Below are positions 1-12,697 of a DNA stretch of 64,000 nucleotides, piece by piece (the first letter of the stretch is position 1; each line of letters begins with the position of its first letter). Location of the stretch: positions 29,068,768 to 29,132,767 of the forward strand of contig NC_064831.1 in assembly GCF_024166365.1 (NCBI RefSeq), in the 5' to 3' direction. The translations under genes were made by a program, and so were the position numbers. The DNA is from Elephas maximus indicus. Its lineage: Eukaryota; Chordata; Mammalia; Proboscidea; Elephantidae. The notes under the pieces were generated by a model. That model searched no databases. It saw only the letters and a program-made list of their open reading frames with translations, and was not told the origin of the DNA.

Positions 1-49
1 GTGCACTCATCAGTGAGCACACTAATAAGAAATACTAATAACCAGGTGG

Positions 50-335
50 GGAGCAGTGCTGGTTCAGCGGTAGAATTCTTGCCTCCCACACAGGAAACCT
101 GGGTTAGATTTCCAGTCAATACACCTCAAGCACAACCACCACCTCTCTGTCAGTAACCTTGCACGTTGCTTTGATGATGAACAGATTTTAATGGAGTTTC
201 CAGACTAAGACAGACTGGGAGAAAGGTCTGGCAATATGCTTCTGAAAATCAGCCAATAAAACCCGATGGATCACAATGATGCCATCATGCAGGGGTCACC
301 ATGAGTCAGGGGGCTGCCACAACGACAGTCAACAA
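50..335 (+). repeat. tRNA-Gly-headed SINE with RTE-derived body
   Basis: Positions 53-125 fold as a degenerate tRNA-Gly: A box (ggttcagcggtagaa), a CCC anticodon inside ctcccac, and a T-arm like gggttagatttcc. The body (about 150-260) matches the 5' region of the RTE elements in this window (tccagactaagacagact, aatcagccaat). The 3' end carries the RTE tail (caccatgagtcagg...caacaataat). A target-site duplication flanks it: 39-49 (taaccaggtgg) and 336-346 (taatcaggtgg). It is a three-part chimera: Pol III promoter, RTE 5' piece, RTE 3' tail. It should be non-autonomous and depend on RTE proteins (inference from the tail). Confidence 0.85.
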
Positions 336-356
336 TAATCAGGTGGTAGTGATGGC

Positions 357-547
357 TTTAAAACCTGCACCTGTTGCCGTCCAGTCTATTCCAACTGATA
401 GCAACCCTATAGAACAGAGTAGCACTGCCACATGGGGTTTGCAAGGCTGTAACCTTTACAGAAGTAGGCTCCCACGCATTTCTCTCACAGAGCAACTGCT
501 GGGTTTGAACTCTGAGCTTTTAATCACTGCACCACCAGAACTCCTAG
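357..547 (-). repeat. AfroSINE, long form, antisense
   Basis: The 3' tail is read first here (cctgttgccgtccagtctat), then the middle block absent from the short form (gtaacctttacagaagtagg), then the tRNA-like head ending ttaatcactgcaccaccag. It is more diverged than the short copies, which suggests an older insertion. Confidence 0.8.
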
Positions 548-577
548 AAATGCTTTAGGGATGTGTATTTCTCAGTC

Positions 578-1652
578 TTCCAAAAAAATGGGAATTCCAG
601 AACACTCAACTGTGCTCACGCAGAACCTGTACATAGATAAAGAAGCAGTCATTCAAGCAGAACAAGGGGATACTGCGGTTTAAAATTAGAAAAGATTTGT
701 GGCAGGGTTGGATTCTTTCACCATACCTATTCAGTCTGTATGCTGAGCAAATAATCTGAGAAGCTGGACTATATGAAGAAGAATGTGGCATCAGGATTGG
801 AGGAAGATTCAAAAGAAAATGAAAGTTCTTACAACTGGGCCAATAAACAACATCATGATAAATGGAGAAGAAATCAATGCTGTCAAAGACTTCATTCTTG
901 GATCAAAAATCAATGCCCCTGGAAACAGCCATCAAGAAATCAAAGGATGTATTGCATTGAGCAAATCTGTTGCAAAAGACCTCTTTAAAGTTTAAAAAGT
1001 TTAAAGTCACTTTGATGACTGAGGTGCAACTGACCCAAGCCACGGTATTTTCAATTGCTTCATGTGAATGTGAAACCTGGAAATGAATAAGGAAGACCCA
1101 AGAAGAACTGATGCCTTTGAATTATTGTGTTGGTGAAGAATACTGAATATGCTGTGGACTGCCAGAAGAACAAACAAATCTGTCTTGGAAGAAGTACAGC
1201 CGTAATGTTCCTTAGGAGGAAGGATGGTGAGACTTCCATCTTATGTACTTTAGACATGTTATCAGGAGGGCCCAGTCCCTGGAAAAGGACTTCATGCTTG
1301 GTAAAGTAGGAAAAAAAAGAAAAAACCTGTTGCCATTGAGTCGATTCCAACTCATAGCAACCCCATAGGATAAAGTAGAACTCATAGGGCTTCCAAGGAA
1401 TGTCTGGTGGATTCAAACTACTGACCTTTTGGTTAGCAGCCTGAGCTTTTAACCACTACACCACCATGGCTCTGGTAAAGTAAAGGGTACAGTGAAAAAG
1501 GGGAAGATGAGATGAATTGACACAGTGGCTGCAACAAAGGGATCAAACATAGCAACTATTGTGAGGATGGTGCGGGACCGCGTAGTGTTTTGTTCTGTTG
1601 TACATAGGGTCGCTATCACTGGGAGCTGACTCAATGGCACCTAACAAACACG
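578..1652 (+). mobile_element. 5'-truncated RTE (BovB-class LINE) copy 1
   Basis: It starts within the reverse-transcriptase region (gggaattccagaacactcaa) and ends with the RTE 3' tail (ttgttctgttgtacataggg, then cacctaacaaaca). A perfect 10-bp TSD, tttctcagtc, lies at 568-577 and 1653-1662. Compared with the copy at 14662-18045, a block that includes the YADD-coding segment is missing near 800. The reading frame is destroyed. A SINE is nested at 1309-1472. Confidence 0.88.
1309..1472 (-). repeat. AfroSINE, short form, nested in RTE copy 1
   Basis: Antisense tail (cctgttgccattgagtcgat), body (ataggataaagtagaactca) and head (ttttaaccactacaccacca). The RTE sequence is duplicated at the insertion site: tggtaaagta at 1299-1308 and 1473-1482. 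This SINE is therefore younger than the RTE it interrupts. Confidence 0.92.
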
Positions 1653-1662
1653 TTTCTCAGTC

Positions 1663-3046
1663 AGGTGAAGGCTCAGGTGTTGTATGGAAGGCAGGAGTGC
1701 TCTCTGGCCTTAGCTCTCCCAGTCATCCAAGGGTTTCATTTTCTCTTCAAGTCCCATGGGAGGTAAGACTAAAAACGGGAAACTAATTGATGAAGGTTTG
1801 GGTTGTTTTGTTGTTGTCATTGTTTGTTTTTGTAAATGAGATTGGTGGTGAGCTTTTTAGTGATAAGCATATGAATTCAGTGTTCTGGCCCAACTATACA
1901 TCTCAGCATTTAAACTAATAATATAGTAGTTGTTCACTCCTTTGTCTTCATTAATTGGGCCACACATAATTAACTCCTCTGATTTCTCTTCAAAAATTGA
2001 AAGCTTCATTTCCTGAGTATTGTAAACATGCCCTCTAAAAGCCTTCCTGTTGGTCTGTCTTTCTGGAACTGTCATGACTAGAGAAAAATGCTGAATTTTC
2101 CCACTTTTGTATTTATTATTAGTCACCGCGGGAGAGCAAACTGGCAAACTGAATTAAGTAAGATTGCCTGAACAGTTTTCAAATATTTGGGGTTCAAAAA
2201 AACCCCAAATGGGCTTTGCCAAAACATTTGCTTTCATCTTCATATTTTTTTTAAACCCATGTTTATTTCAAGGAGCATTTACTCCATGTGTTTTTAATGC
2301 ATTTACACTCAGTTCATTAAAATGCTACTCTACAAGGGTTACTTGGCATATGAGAGGCCCAGCAAGCCCTTCTGCTTCACACTGTAGGTGTGCCGTGCCC
2401 TCCCAGAACAATGCTATCTGGAGTGACTCAAGCCAGCCCTTCCCAGACCCACTGAGTCCAGGAGGTACAGGCCTGGCCCGGTGTGCTCTGCCCCAAGCCC
2501 TGGCACCATGGTGCCCTGCCCACCCCTCTATGCTCATGGGCAGGAGCAGCCTTGTGCCCAGTTAGAAGTCGGGGAAGTCCTTGACATTTTAGTGCTGTAG
2601 TCAGAAGTTAGGTAGATAGGAATTCTACCCTTGCCTTTGTAAATCTGGGTAATGCTGAGGATTTAAGGGCCAGCCTGCAGCCCACACGCCCCTACGGATA
2701 TCATAACTGTGAAAGGGGGTCGTTAGGAGCAGAGAAGATCCCCATTGTCTCTATTTTGGGGGACTGAGCTTATCCTAAGTCCGTAATTATTGACACAAAC
2801 CTGGTGATCTGTAATCACCTAGTAAGGAGCACAGGACACCTTTGATTCGCAATCTCTCCATTTTGTTCTGGGAGCATTGGCCCCACTGTGAACGCGATTG
2901 TGTTTCTGAAAAAAGCAGAATGCAGAGGCAATTGTAAGAAGAGGATGTTTGGCTGCCTGGCTTTCATGCACTGGTGTACTAGCTCAGCGTGGCCTGTTTC
3001 CAAGATAAAAAGTCTCCATGTGAGCCTGCTCGTTCCCCATCTACCA
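1663..3046. other. unassigned sequence, no gene seen
   Basis: Mixed composition with a more GC-rich patch around 2340-2560. A 133-codon open frame (2164-2565, +) and a 70-codon antisense one overlap there. Neither resembles a protein I know, and neither has codon structure or splice context to support it. Confidence 0.4.
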
Positions 3047-3195
3047 CAACCTCACCATGTGCCAAGCATGGTCTAAACTCCTCATGTATATCATCTCATA
3101 TAACCCTCACCACAATCTCCTAAGGTAAACATTGTTGTCTCCACTTTGCAGATGAGCAAAACGAAGGACAGAGAAAAAAGTGTCTTGCCTCAGAT
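3047..3195 (-). repeat. MIR SINE fragment, antisense
   Basis: The string from tatatcatctcatataaccc through cactttgcagatgagcaaaa and gaaggacagag is the complement of the MIR core and 3' region. MIR is an old tRNA-derived SINE found across mammals, so this copy predates the afrotherian repeats. Confidence 0.75.
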
Positions 3196-4014
3196 CCTGC
3201 CTTGGGGCAGCCATCGGTGGGCAGAAGCTTGCAGCGAGCCTCTCAGGTCTGCTGTATTGTTTCTCACAGGACAGCGAGGGCTAAGCTGTTCCCTCTGTCA
3301 TGCGAAAGACAGAGTTGCACTTCTTTAGTGGAGACCAGCCTGGAGGAAAGAAAGTCATTTTGATTAAGCTTGGCAGAAGGGCAGCACTAGGGATGGGGAA
3401 GGGATTTCCAAGAGCCACTCAATCTTAGCATTAGAAGAAACTCTGGAGATTTTTTTGTTGTTGTTCATCTTCCTTTGACCCTTTCTCTGTCAAGAATGTG
3501 CTCCAGTTTCTCTAAGTCCGTCTTGAAGTGGGATCCCAGAATGAAACATAACACCCCAGCGCCAAGAATGGGACTGCCTGTCCTCTTGCTTTCAATACTC
3601 TAAGTCTATTACCAAAGCCCCAGTTTTTCACTGCTTTCCAAGCCCACTCATTATGTGGTTACCACATTGTGCCCTTGCTTCATATTGAGCTACCACTTAA
3701 CAAACACCCTGATGTTTGTTATTTATTTACTTATTTCCTCATTTCCCGCATGTCACCAACTCAGTTAGGCTCGAGGTGGCCTACATACTTCTTCCTGCCC
3801 TTGAGGGACTTGTGTTGACTTTCTAGTGGTCTCACCTCCCATGGGATCTGGTTACCCATTTCATTTAAGTTCTTTTTTCATTTGTAGAGAATATGGCATG
3901 TGCAGGAGATAAGAGAAGCTTTGTTTTCTCTGCCTGCCTCTTTACTACTCTATTGGTCACAGTAACAGCTCTCAACTTTTTTTTCTTCTCACTCAGTCAA
4001 CACGTTAAAAATAC
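3196..4014. other. unassigned sequence, no gene seen
   Basis: No open frame of note and no repeat that I can name. AT-rich stretches such as gtttgttatttatttacttatt occur around 3715-3740. Confidence 0.4.
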
Positions 4015-4023
4015 CCTTTTCAG

Positions 4024-4599
4024 AAGAATGAAGAAAACTAAAGATACAAGGGAAAGATTAGTCTAAATGACTAATAGACCACATCTACCACGGCCAACAC
4101 CAGACTGAGTCTAGTACAACTAGATAGTGCACAACTATCACCACCGGCTGCTCTGACAGGGATCACAGTAGAGGGTGTGGGACAAAGCTGGAGAAAAATG
4201 TAAAACAAAATTCTAACTCACAAAAAAAGACCAGACTTACTGGTCTGACAGAGACTGGAGAAACCCGAAGAGTATGGCCTTCCAGACACCATTTTAGCTC
4301 AGTAATGAAGTCACACCCAACATTCACCCTTCAGCCAAAGATTAGGCAGGCCCATAAAACAAAACAAGACTAAATGGGCACACCAGCCCAGGAGCAAGGA
4401 CTAGAAGGCAAGAGGGAACAGGAAAGCTGGTAAAAGGGAACTTAAGGTTGAGAAGAGAGTGTTGACATGTTGTGAGGTTTTTAACCAGTGTCATAAAACA
4501 ATATGTGTACTGTTTAATGAGAAACTAGCTCATTCTGTAAACCTTTATCTAAAGTACAATAAAAGAAATATATATGTATAAAATAAAAAAAAAAAAAAA
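4024..4599 (+). mobile_element. L1 3'-end fragment (3'UTR only)
   Basis: It contains the L1 3'UTR landmarks seen in the three full-length copies: the stem-loop at 4228-4249, the stretch aaactagctcattctgtaaa, and an A-rich tail after tacaataaaag. The TSD ccttttcag lies at 4015-4023 and 4600-4608. It is a strongly 5'-truncated insertion with no coding capacity. Confidence 0.85.
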
Positions 4600-4608
4600 C
4601 CTTTTCAG

Positions 4609-5047
4609 TGTCCCTTGTATTTTTAGAAAACTTCCGCAAAGTCTGTGCTGTTGGCATAATTATCAGAGGCCATGCCATGATTTTGTATCCTCCTTAGTTT
4701 GGGAGACCTTCCTTTCCCAGCCTGGGTCCCCAGAAAGCACCCTGGAAGGCACATTGCTTTCTTGAGCTTTCCTCCTTTTTTTTTTTTTTTAACTCTTTAA
4801 GGGTCAAAATGCTGCCTGTTTAGAACCTTCCATCCCTCTCGTGCATCTTTCCTTTAGATTCTCTGGCCATGGGATTATCCAACTGTGCTGAATTTTTTTA
4901 AACCCTCCAGAGCTCAGGTTATTTCTGATGATACGCAGCACATTCCTTTCTTGACATAATTGTCGATAATAGCATGGTCACACTTTTCTACACTTCCCTT
5001 TATTTCCAGATCCCACTTTAATTTACATTATTGTTTAGAATTAAGAC
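4609..5047. other. unassigned sequence between L1 insertions
   Basis: Pyrimidine-rich, with a T-tract near 4777-4790. I see no gene or recognisable repeat. Confidence 0.4.
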
Positions 5048-5075
5048 CAAGTGGCAGTTCCGAGGGAGGCGGGGC

Positions 5076-5084
5076 CAAGATGGC
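5076..5084 (+). promoter_or_regulatory. YY1-type site at L1 copy A 5' end
   Basis: CAAGATGGC lies within about 16-25 bp of the element's first base. In human L1 the same word near +13 binds YY1 and sets the transcription start. The word is present in all three full-length copies here. Confidence 0.6.
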
Positions 5085-6288
5085 ATAATGCTTCCGGCGA
5101 GCCCTCTTACAACAAAGTCCCAAAAAATCAAGCAAAATGATTAAATTTATGACAAGCTAGGAGCCCTGAACATCGAAGGCAAAGTTAGAAAACAGACTGA
5201 GAGAGACCGTTCAGAAGTGGAGAGGAATTGCCAGACCTGAATTGCTGGGATCCCTCAGGCAGCACTCATGGAAGTGGCTGTGGCGGGTTGGTGGTAGCAT
5301 TTGACTGCAGTTTTCTCAGGGAGAAGCAGCCAGCTGCACAATCTACTAACAACTCTGGACCCAGAGAAGAACGGTGCTCTCGCAAAAGCTAAGTACTTGC
5401 TTTTATTTTACCATGTCCCTGCCCCCAAGCCACCTTCAGTGGCTATTGATTTCTCTGGGCCTGAGATAGGCCCATTTGAGCACCCTGACCCATGCTCCTG
5501 AACTTGGAGAAGGAATAAATTCACAAGAGGGGGAAAAGATAATTTGCCAGGTCAGCTACCCTGGGGAGCTCAGGACAGAAGCGGCTCCTCTCCAGGCATA
5601 AACAGTCCATGGACTTTGAACACCTTTTCCCCATATAGACCTGTGTGGATCTGTTCCAGAAGAATAGGCCCTTGCTGGCAGACTGCAACTATGAAAGTTG
5701 TGCAATAGAGAGGTGGGTGTTTGATATCTGACACAGCCTTGCCTATTAAACAGGATCCTCACCTACCTACATCAGGGGCCTAAGAACTGGTAGCTCCACT
5801 CAGGTCGCCCAGCCACCCGGAACAGGGGACCAAGGATAACTGGTACCTCCCAGTCCTTACAAACAAAAGCACTGGGTGCCCATGGTTTGTCTGCAGAACC
5901 CACCAACCTGTATGCTCTAGGGAACAGGGATGTGCTTTCCTCAGAGACTCAGGGAACAGTTCTCAGCCCCTGTCTTATTCAGAGCATGACCCCTGCTGCA
6001 AAACACCCTTGCCCCTCTAAGACTGTAGGACAGAGCCTGTACCACACATTTGATGACCAGCTACCTGGACACCTGGGCTCAGTTCATACAAGAAAAGTGA
6101 ATGGACTCATAAGCTCATATACCTGATAACAATTCTAGCCATCTGGTAACAGGAAGTGAGAGCCCCAAAGGTGAAAATAATCAAGCTAATTCACTCAAAC
6201 AACCCATCTGGGCATAACAAAACAAAACAAAGCAAGAAACTAGGATACAGTAAGCAAACATAAAATAAACTAAGACAATAACTTATAG

Positions 6289-7305
6289 ATGGCTCAGAGA
6301 CAAGAGTCAATAACAAACCACATAAAGAAACAGACGATGATCACTTCAACAAACTCTCCAAACAAAGAATCAAAGGATCTTCTGGATGAAGGTGCCTTCC
6401 TGGAATTACCGGAAGCAGAATTCTCAAAAGATTAATGTATAGAACTCTTCAAGACGTAAGGAAGGAGATCAGGCAATACACAGGACAAGCCAAGGAACAC
6501 ACAGATAAAATAGTTGAAGAACTTAAAAAGGTTCTTCAAGAACATATTGAAAAATTTAATAAGCTGCAAGAATCCATAGAGAGACAGGAATCAGAAATTC
6601 AGAAAATTAACAATAAAATTACAGAATTAGACAACTCGATAGAAAGTCAGAGGAGCAGAATCGAGCAAGTGGAAGGCAGAATTGCTGATCTTGAAGATAA
6701 AGCACTTGGCATCAAAATATTTGAAGAGACGTCAGGTAAAAGAATTTTCAAAAAAATGAAGAAACCTTAAGAATCATGTGGGACTCTATCAAGAGAAATA
6801 ATCTATGAGTGCTTGGAGTACCAGAACAGGGAGGGAAAACAGAATATACAGAGAGAATTGTTGAAGATTGTTGGCAGAAAACTTCCCTGATATCATGAAA
6901 GATGAGAAGATATCTATCCAAGATGCTCATCAAACTCCACATAAGGTAGATTTTAAAAGAAAGTCACCAAGACACATTATAATCAACTTGCCAAAACCAA
7001 AGATAAAGAGAGAATTTTAAGAGCAGCTAGTGATAAACGAAAAGTCACCTACAAAGGAGAGTCAATAAGAATAAACTTGGACTACTGGACAGAAACCATG
7101 CAGGCAAGAAGGCAATGGGATGACTTATTTAAGAAAATGAAGTAAAAAAAATTGCCAGCCAAGAATCGTATATCCAGCAAAACTCTCTCAAATATGAAGG
7201 TGAAATTAGGACATTTCCAGATAAACGGAAGTTTAGGGAATTCATAAAAACCAAACCAAAACTACAAGAAATACTAAAGGAGTTCTTTGGTTAGAAAATC
7301 AGTAA
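6289..7305 (+). pseudogene. L1 copy A ORF1 (RNA-binding protein), broken
   Basis: ORF1 of L1 encodes a trimeric RNA-binding chaperone. The ATG at 6289 (MAQRQESITNHIKKQ) is chosen by alignment with copy B. That frame closes near 6435, and a second frame (6435-6770) then carries the coiled coil (heptad-like EELKKVLQEHIEKFNKLQES and IESQRSRIEQVEGRIADLED). The C-terminal RNA-binding part (about 6780-7290) is scattered over frames. A break sits at the A7 run before atgaagaaacc, the same site as in copy C. Confidence 0.88.
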
Positions 7306-7746
7306 GATCAGGTACCAACCCAAGACTAGAACACTGGATAGAGCAATCTGATGTCAACCCAGACAGGGAAATCAAAAAATAAATCAATATAAAAAAACGC
7401 TCGAAACAAGGAAAGAGCAAAGTCATTATGTAAAAGAAGACGACATTAAAATAATAAAAAGGGACTAAGAAATGTAGACATAGATCTATCAAATGGAGAG
7501 GAAGACAAGGTGATATAAAGAAATAAAAGTTAGGTTTAAACTTAGAAAATTAGAGGGAAATATTAAGGTAACCACAAAGGAGACTAACTATCCTACCCAT
7601 CAAAATAAAATACAAGAAAAAAATAGAGACTTGTTAGAAACAAAATCAACAAAAATGAATAAGAGGAAAAGACAATATATAAACTACTCAGCACAAAATT
7701 AAAAGAGAAAAAGAAACTGTCAACAACACACAAAAAAGACATCAAA

Positions 7747-10700
7747 ATGACAACAGTAAAATCATACCTATCCATAATTACATTGAATGTTAATAGACTA
7801 AATGCACTGAAAAAGAGACAGAGAGTGACAGAATGGATAAAGAAACACGATTCGCCTATATGCTGCCTACAAGAGACACACCTTAGACTTAGAGACACAA
7901 CCAAACTAAAACTCAAAGGACGGAAAAAAAAATATCAAGCAAACAACAATCAAAAAAGAGCAGAAGTGGTAATATTAATTTTTGACAAAATAGACTTTAA
8001 AGTTAAATCCAGCGCAAGGGATAAGGAAGGTCACTATATATTGATTAAAGGGACAATATACCAGGAGGATATAGCCATATTAAATATTTATGCACCCACA
8101 GACAGGGCTACAATATACATAAAACAAATTCTAACAGCACTGAAAAGTGAGGTAGACAGCTCCGCAGTAATAGTAGCAGACTTCAACACATCACTTTTGG
8201 TGAAGGACAAAACATCCAGAAAGAAGCTCAATAAAGACATGGAAGATCTAAATGCCACAATCAACCAAATCGACCTTATAGATGTATACAGAACAGTCCA
8301 CTCAACGGCAGCCAAGTATACTTTCTTTTCTAGGGCACATGGAACATTCTCTAAAATAAACCACATATTAGGTCATAAAGCAAACCTTAGCAGAATCCAA
8401 AACATTGAAATATTACAAAGCATCTTCTCTGACCATAAGGCCATAAAAGCGGAAATCAATAACAGTAAAAGCAGAGAAAAGAAATCAAACACTTGGAAAC
8501 TGAACAATACCCTGCTCAAAAAAGACTGGATTATAGAAGACATTAAGGATGGAATAAAGAAATTCATAGAAACCAGTAAGAATGAAAACACTTCCTATCA
8601 CAACCTTTGGGACACAGTGAAAGCAATGCTCAGAAGTCAATTTATACCAATAAATGCACACATACAAAAAGAAGAAAGGGTCAAAATCAAAGAATTATCC
8701 CTACAATTTGAACAAATAGAAAGACAAAAACAAAAGAAACCTTCAGCAGAACTAAATGAAATAGAAAACAGAAAAACAATTGAAAGAGTTGACAAGACCA
8801 AAAGCTGGTTCTTTGAAAAAATTTAAAAAATTGATAAAACATTGGCCAAACTGACAAAAGAAAAACAGGAGAGGAAACAAATAACCCAAAAAAGAAATGA
8901 GATGGGTGATATTACAACAGACCCAAGTGAAATTGAAAGAATCATATCAGATTACAATGAAAAATTGTACTCAAACAAATCTAACAGATTACTACAAAAA
9001 ATTGTTCTCTAACAAATCTAGAAGAAATGGATGAATTTCTAGAAACACACTACCTACCTAAACTAACACAAACAGAGGTAGAACAACTAAATAGACCCAT
9101 AACAAAAGAAGAGATAGAAAAGGTAATAAAGAAACTCCCAACAAAAAAAACCCCTGGCCCAGATGGCTTCCCTGCAAATTTCTACCAAACTTTCAGAGAA
9201 GAGTTAACACCACTATTACTAAAGGTAATTCAGAGCACAGAAAAGGACGGAATATTCCCAAACTCATTCTATGAATCCAGCATATCCCTGATACCAAAGC
9301 CAGGTAAAGACATCACAAAAAAAGAAAATTACAGACCTATATCCCTCATGAACTTAGGTGCAAAAATCCTTAACAAAATTCTAGCCAATAGAATTCAACA
9401 ACATATCAAAAAAATAATTCACCATGACCAAGTGGAATTCATACCAGTTATGCAGGGATAGTTCAACACTAGAAAAAGAATTAATGTAATCCATCATATA
9501 AATAAAACAAAAGACAAGACCCATATGATTTTATCAACTGATGCAGAAAAGGCATTTGACAAAGTTCAACACTCATTCATGATAAAAACTCTCAGCAAAA
9601 TAGGAATAGAAGGAAAATTTCTCAACGTAATAAAGGGCATTTATGCAAAGCCAACAGCCAACATCATCCTAAATGGAAAGAGTCTGAAAGCATTTTCCCT
9701 GAGATCAGGACCAGGCAAGAATGCCCTTTATCACCACTCTTACTCAACATTGTGCTGGAGGTCCTAGCCAGAGCAATTAGTCTAGATAAAGAAATAAAGG
9801 GCATCTACATTGGCAAGAAAGAAGTAAAAGTATCTCTATTTGCAGATGACATGATCTTATACACAGAAAAGCCTAAGGAATCCTTAAGAAAACTACTGAA
9901 ACTAAGAGAAGAGTTCAGCAGATCATCAGGATACAAGATAAACATATAAAAATCAGTTGGATTCCTCTACACCAATAAAAAGAACATCGAAGAGAAAATC
10001 ACCAAATCAATAGAATTTACAGTAGCACCCAAGAAGATTAAATACTTAGGAATAAATGTTACCAGAGACATAAAAGACCTATACAAAGAAAACGCTACTG
10101 CAAGAAACCAAAAAACACCTACATAACTGGAAAAACGTGCCTTGCTCATGGATAGGAAGACTTAAAATTGTAAAAATGTCTTTATACCAAAAGCCATATA
10201 TACACATGACACAATTCCGATCCAAATTCCGACATTTTTTAACAAGATGGAGAAACAAATCTCCAAGTTCATATGGAAGGGAAAGAGGCCCTGGATAAGT
10301 AAAGTATTACTGAAAAAGAAGAACAAAGTGGGAGGCCCTCACTCTAGCTGATTTTAGAACATATTATACCCCTACAGAAGTCAAAACAGCTTGGTACTGC
10401 CACAACAGATACATAGACCAATGGAACAAAAGTGAGAATCCAGACATAAATCCATCCACATAAGAGCAGCTGATACTTGTCAAAGGCCTAAAGTTAGTTA
10501 AATGGGAAAAAGACAGTCTTTTCAGCAAATGGTGCTGGCATAACTGGATATCCATCTGCAAAAAAAAATGAAACAAGACCCATACCTCACACCATACACA
10601 AAAACTAACTCAAAATGGATCAAAGACCTGAATATAAAATCTAAAATGATAAAGATCATGGAATTAAAAATAGGAACAACACTAGGAGCCCTAATACATG

Positions 10701-11552
10701 GCATAAACCATATACGAAACATTACTACCAGTGCAGAAGAAAAGCTAGATAACTAGAAGCTCCTAAAAATCAAACACCTATGCTCATCCAAAGACTTCAC
10801 CAAAAGAGTAAAAAGACTGCCTACAGGCTGGGAAACAGTTCTTAGCTATGACATTTCCGATCAGCGTCTGATCTCTAATATCTACGTGATACTGCCAAAA
10901 CTCAACTACGAAAAGACAAATGACCCAATTAAAAAATGGGCAAAGGATATGAACAGACATTTCACTAAGGAAGACATTCAGGTGGCTAACAGATACATGA
11001 GGAAATGCTCACAGTCATTAGCCATTAGAGAAATGCAAATCAAAACTACAGGAGAAAAAAAAAAAAACTACAGTGAGATTCCCTCTCACTCCAACAAGGC
11101 TGGCATTAATCCAAAAACACAAAAGAATAAATGTTGGAGAGGTTGTGGAGAGACTGGAACACTTACACACTCCTGGCGGGAAGGTAAAATGGTACAATCA
11201 CTTTGGAAATCGATTTGGCGCTTCCTAAAAAAACTAGAAATAGAACTACCATACAACCCAGCAATCCCACTCCTTGGAATATATCCTAGAGAAATAAGAG
11301 CCTTTACAGGAACAGATACATGTAAATTGCAGCACTGGTTACAATAGCAAAAAGATGGAAGCAACCAAGGTGCCCATCAAGGGATGAATGGATAAATTAT
11401 GGTATATTCACACAATGGAATACTACACATAGATAAATAACAATGATGAATCCGTGAAACATTTTGTAACATGGAGGAATGTGGAAGGCATTATGCTGAG
11501 TGGAATTAGTCAACTGCAAAAGGACAAATATTGTATAAGACTACTATTATAA
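7747..11552 (+). pseudogene. L1 copy A ORF2 (endonuclease/reverse transcriptase), broken
   Basis: The first 359 codons (7747-8826) are open and hold the APE-like endonuclease: TLNVNRLN, CLQETHL, VADFNTSL, and SDHKAI. The catalytic Asp of the R-I-D-H motif reads Asn (KINHILGH). The frame stops at 8824 and continues in pieces: 9027-9461 has the RT entry ([15 protein letters not shown]), a TAG follows at 9459-9461, and 9752-9949 has the FADDMI catalytic box. The C-terminal cysteine region is at 10886-11347 (CWRGCGETGTLTHSW), with one Cys/His altered. A short tandem duplication lies at 8948-9019. Confidence 0.92.
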
Positions 11553-11605
11553 GAGCTCAAGCAATAGTTTACACAGCAGAGAATATTCTTTGCTAGTTAG
11601 GAGAA

Positions 11606-11633
11606 GGGGGAGGGAGTAAGGGAGGAAGATGGG
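11606..11633 (+). other. G-rich tract in L1 copy A 3'UTR
   Basis: G-runs (ggggg, ggg, ggg, ggg) separated by 1, 5 and about 8 bases just after ORF2. This is the diverged counterpart of the purine-rich, G-quadruplex-like tract at the same place in copies B and C. Confidence 0.55.
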
Positions 11634-12530
11634 CTTTCACTAATTAGATAGCAAAAAAAAATTAGATAGCAGATAAGAACTATTTTAGGTGAAGGGAAAG
11701 ACAACACACGATACAGGAGAGGTCAGCACAACAGGACTAAACCAAAAGCAAAGAAGTTCCCTGAATAAACTGAATGCTTCGAAGGCCAGCATAGCTGGGG
11801 CGGGGGTTTGGGGACCATGGTTTCAGGGGACATCTAAGTCAATTGGCATAATAAAATCTGTTAAGAAAATATTCTGCATCCCACTTTGGAGAATGGCATC
11901 TGGGGTCTTAAACCCTAGCAAGCCACCATCTAAGATACATCAATTGGTCTCCACCTGGAGCAAAGAAGAATGAAGAACACCAAAGACACAGGGTAATCAT
12001 GAGCCCAATAGACAGAAAGGGCCACATAAACCACAGAGTATATCAGCCTGAGACCAGAAGAACTAGATGGTGCCTGGCTACAACCGATGACTGCCCTGAC
12101 AGGGAATACAACAAAGAACCCCTAAAGGAGCAGGAGAGCAGTGGAATGCAGACCCCAAATTCTCATAAAAAGACCAGACTTAACGGTCTGACTGAGACTA
12201 GAAGGACCCTGGAGGTCATGGTCCCCAGACCTTCTGTTAGCCCAAGACAGGAACCATTTCTTAAACTAACTCTTCAGACAGGGATTGGACTGGACTATGG
12301 GATAGACAATGATACTGGTGAAGAATGAGCTTCTTGGATCTATGTTGGCATCTCCTGTATGAAAGAGAGATGAGAGGTTAGAGAGGGTCAGAAGCTGGCT
12401 GAATGATGACAGAGAGAGTGGATGCAAGGATTGTGCTGTCTCATTAGGGGGAGAGCAAATAGGAGTATATAGCAAGGTGTTTATAAATTTTTGTATGAGA
12501 GCCCGACTTCATTTGTAAACTTTCACTTAA

Positions 12531-12697
12531 GACCAAACCAAACCCACTGCCGTCGAGTCGATTCCGACTCATAGCAACCCTATAGAACAGAGTAGAACTG
12601 CCCCACAGAGTTTCCAAGGAGTGCCTGGTGGATTCCAACTGCTGACATCTTGGTTAGCAGCCGTAGCACTTAACCACTACTCCACCAGGGTTTCTAT
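12531..12697 (-). repeat. AfroSINE, short form, nested in L1 copy A 3'UTR
   Basis: Tail first (cactgccgtcgagtcgattc), then gaacagagtagaactgcccc and head (cacttaaccactactccacc). The L1 sequence is duplicated around it: tttcacttaa at 12521-12530 and 12698-12707. It inserted about 40 bp upstream of the L1 tail and is younger than the L1. Confidence 0.93.

Noticed and set aside
53..125. Possible tRNA-Gly gene
   Set aside because: The arms are degenerate and the sequence runs directly into an RTE-derived body and tail with flanking duplication. It is a SINE head, not a functional tRNA gene.
2164..2565. 133-codon frame on the plus strand
   Set aside because: No recognisable domain, an antisense frame is open over the same bases, and no splice or promoter context was seen.
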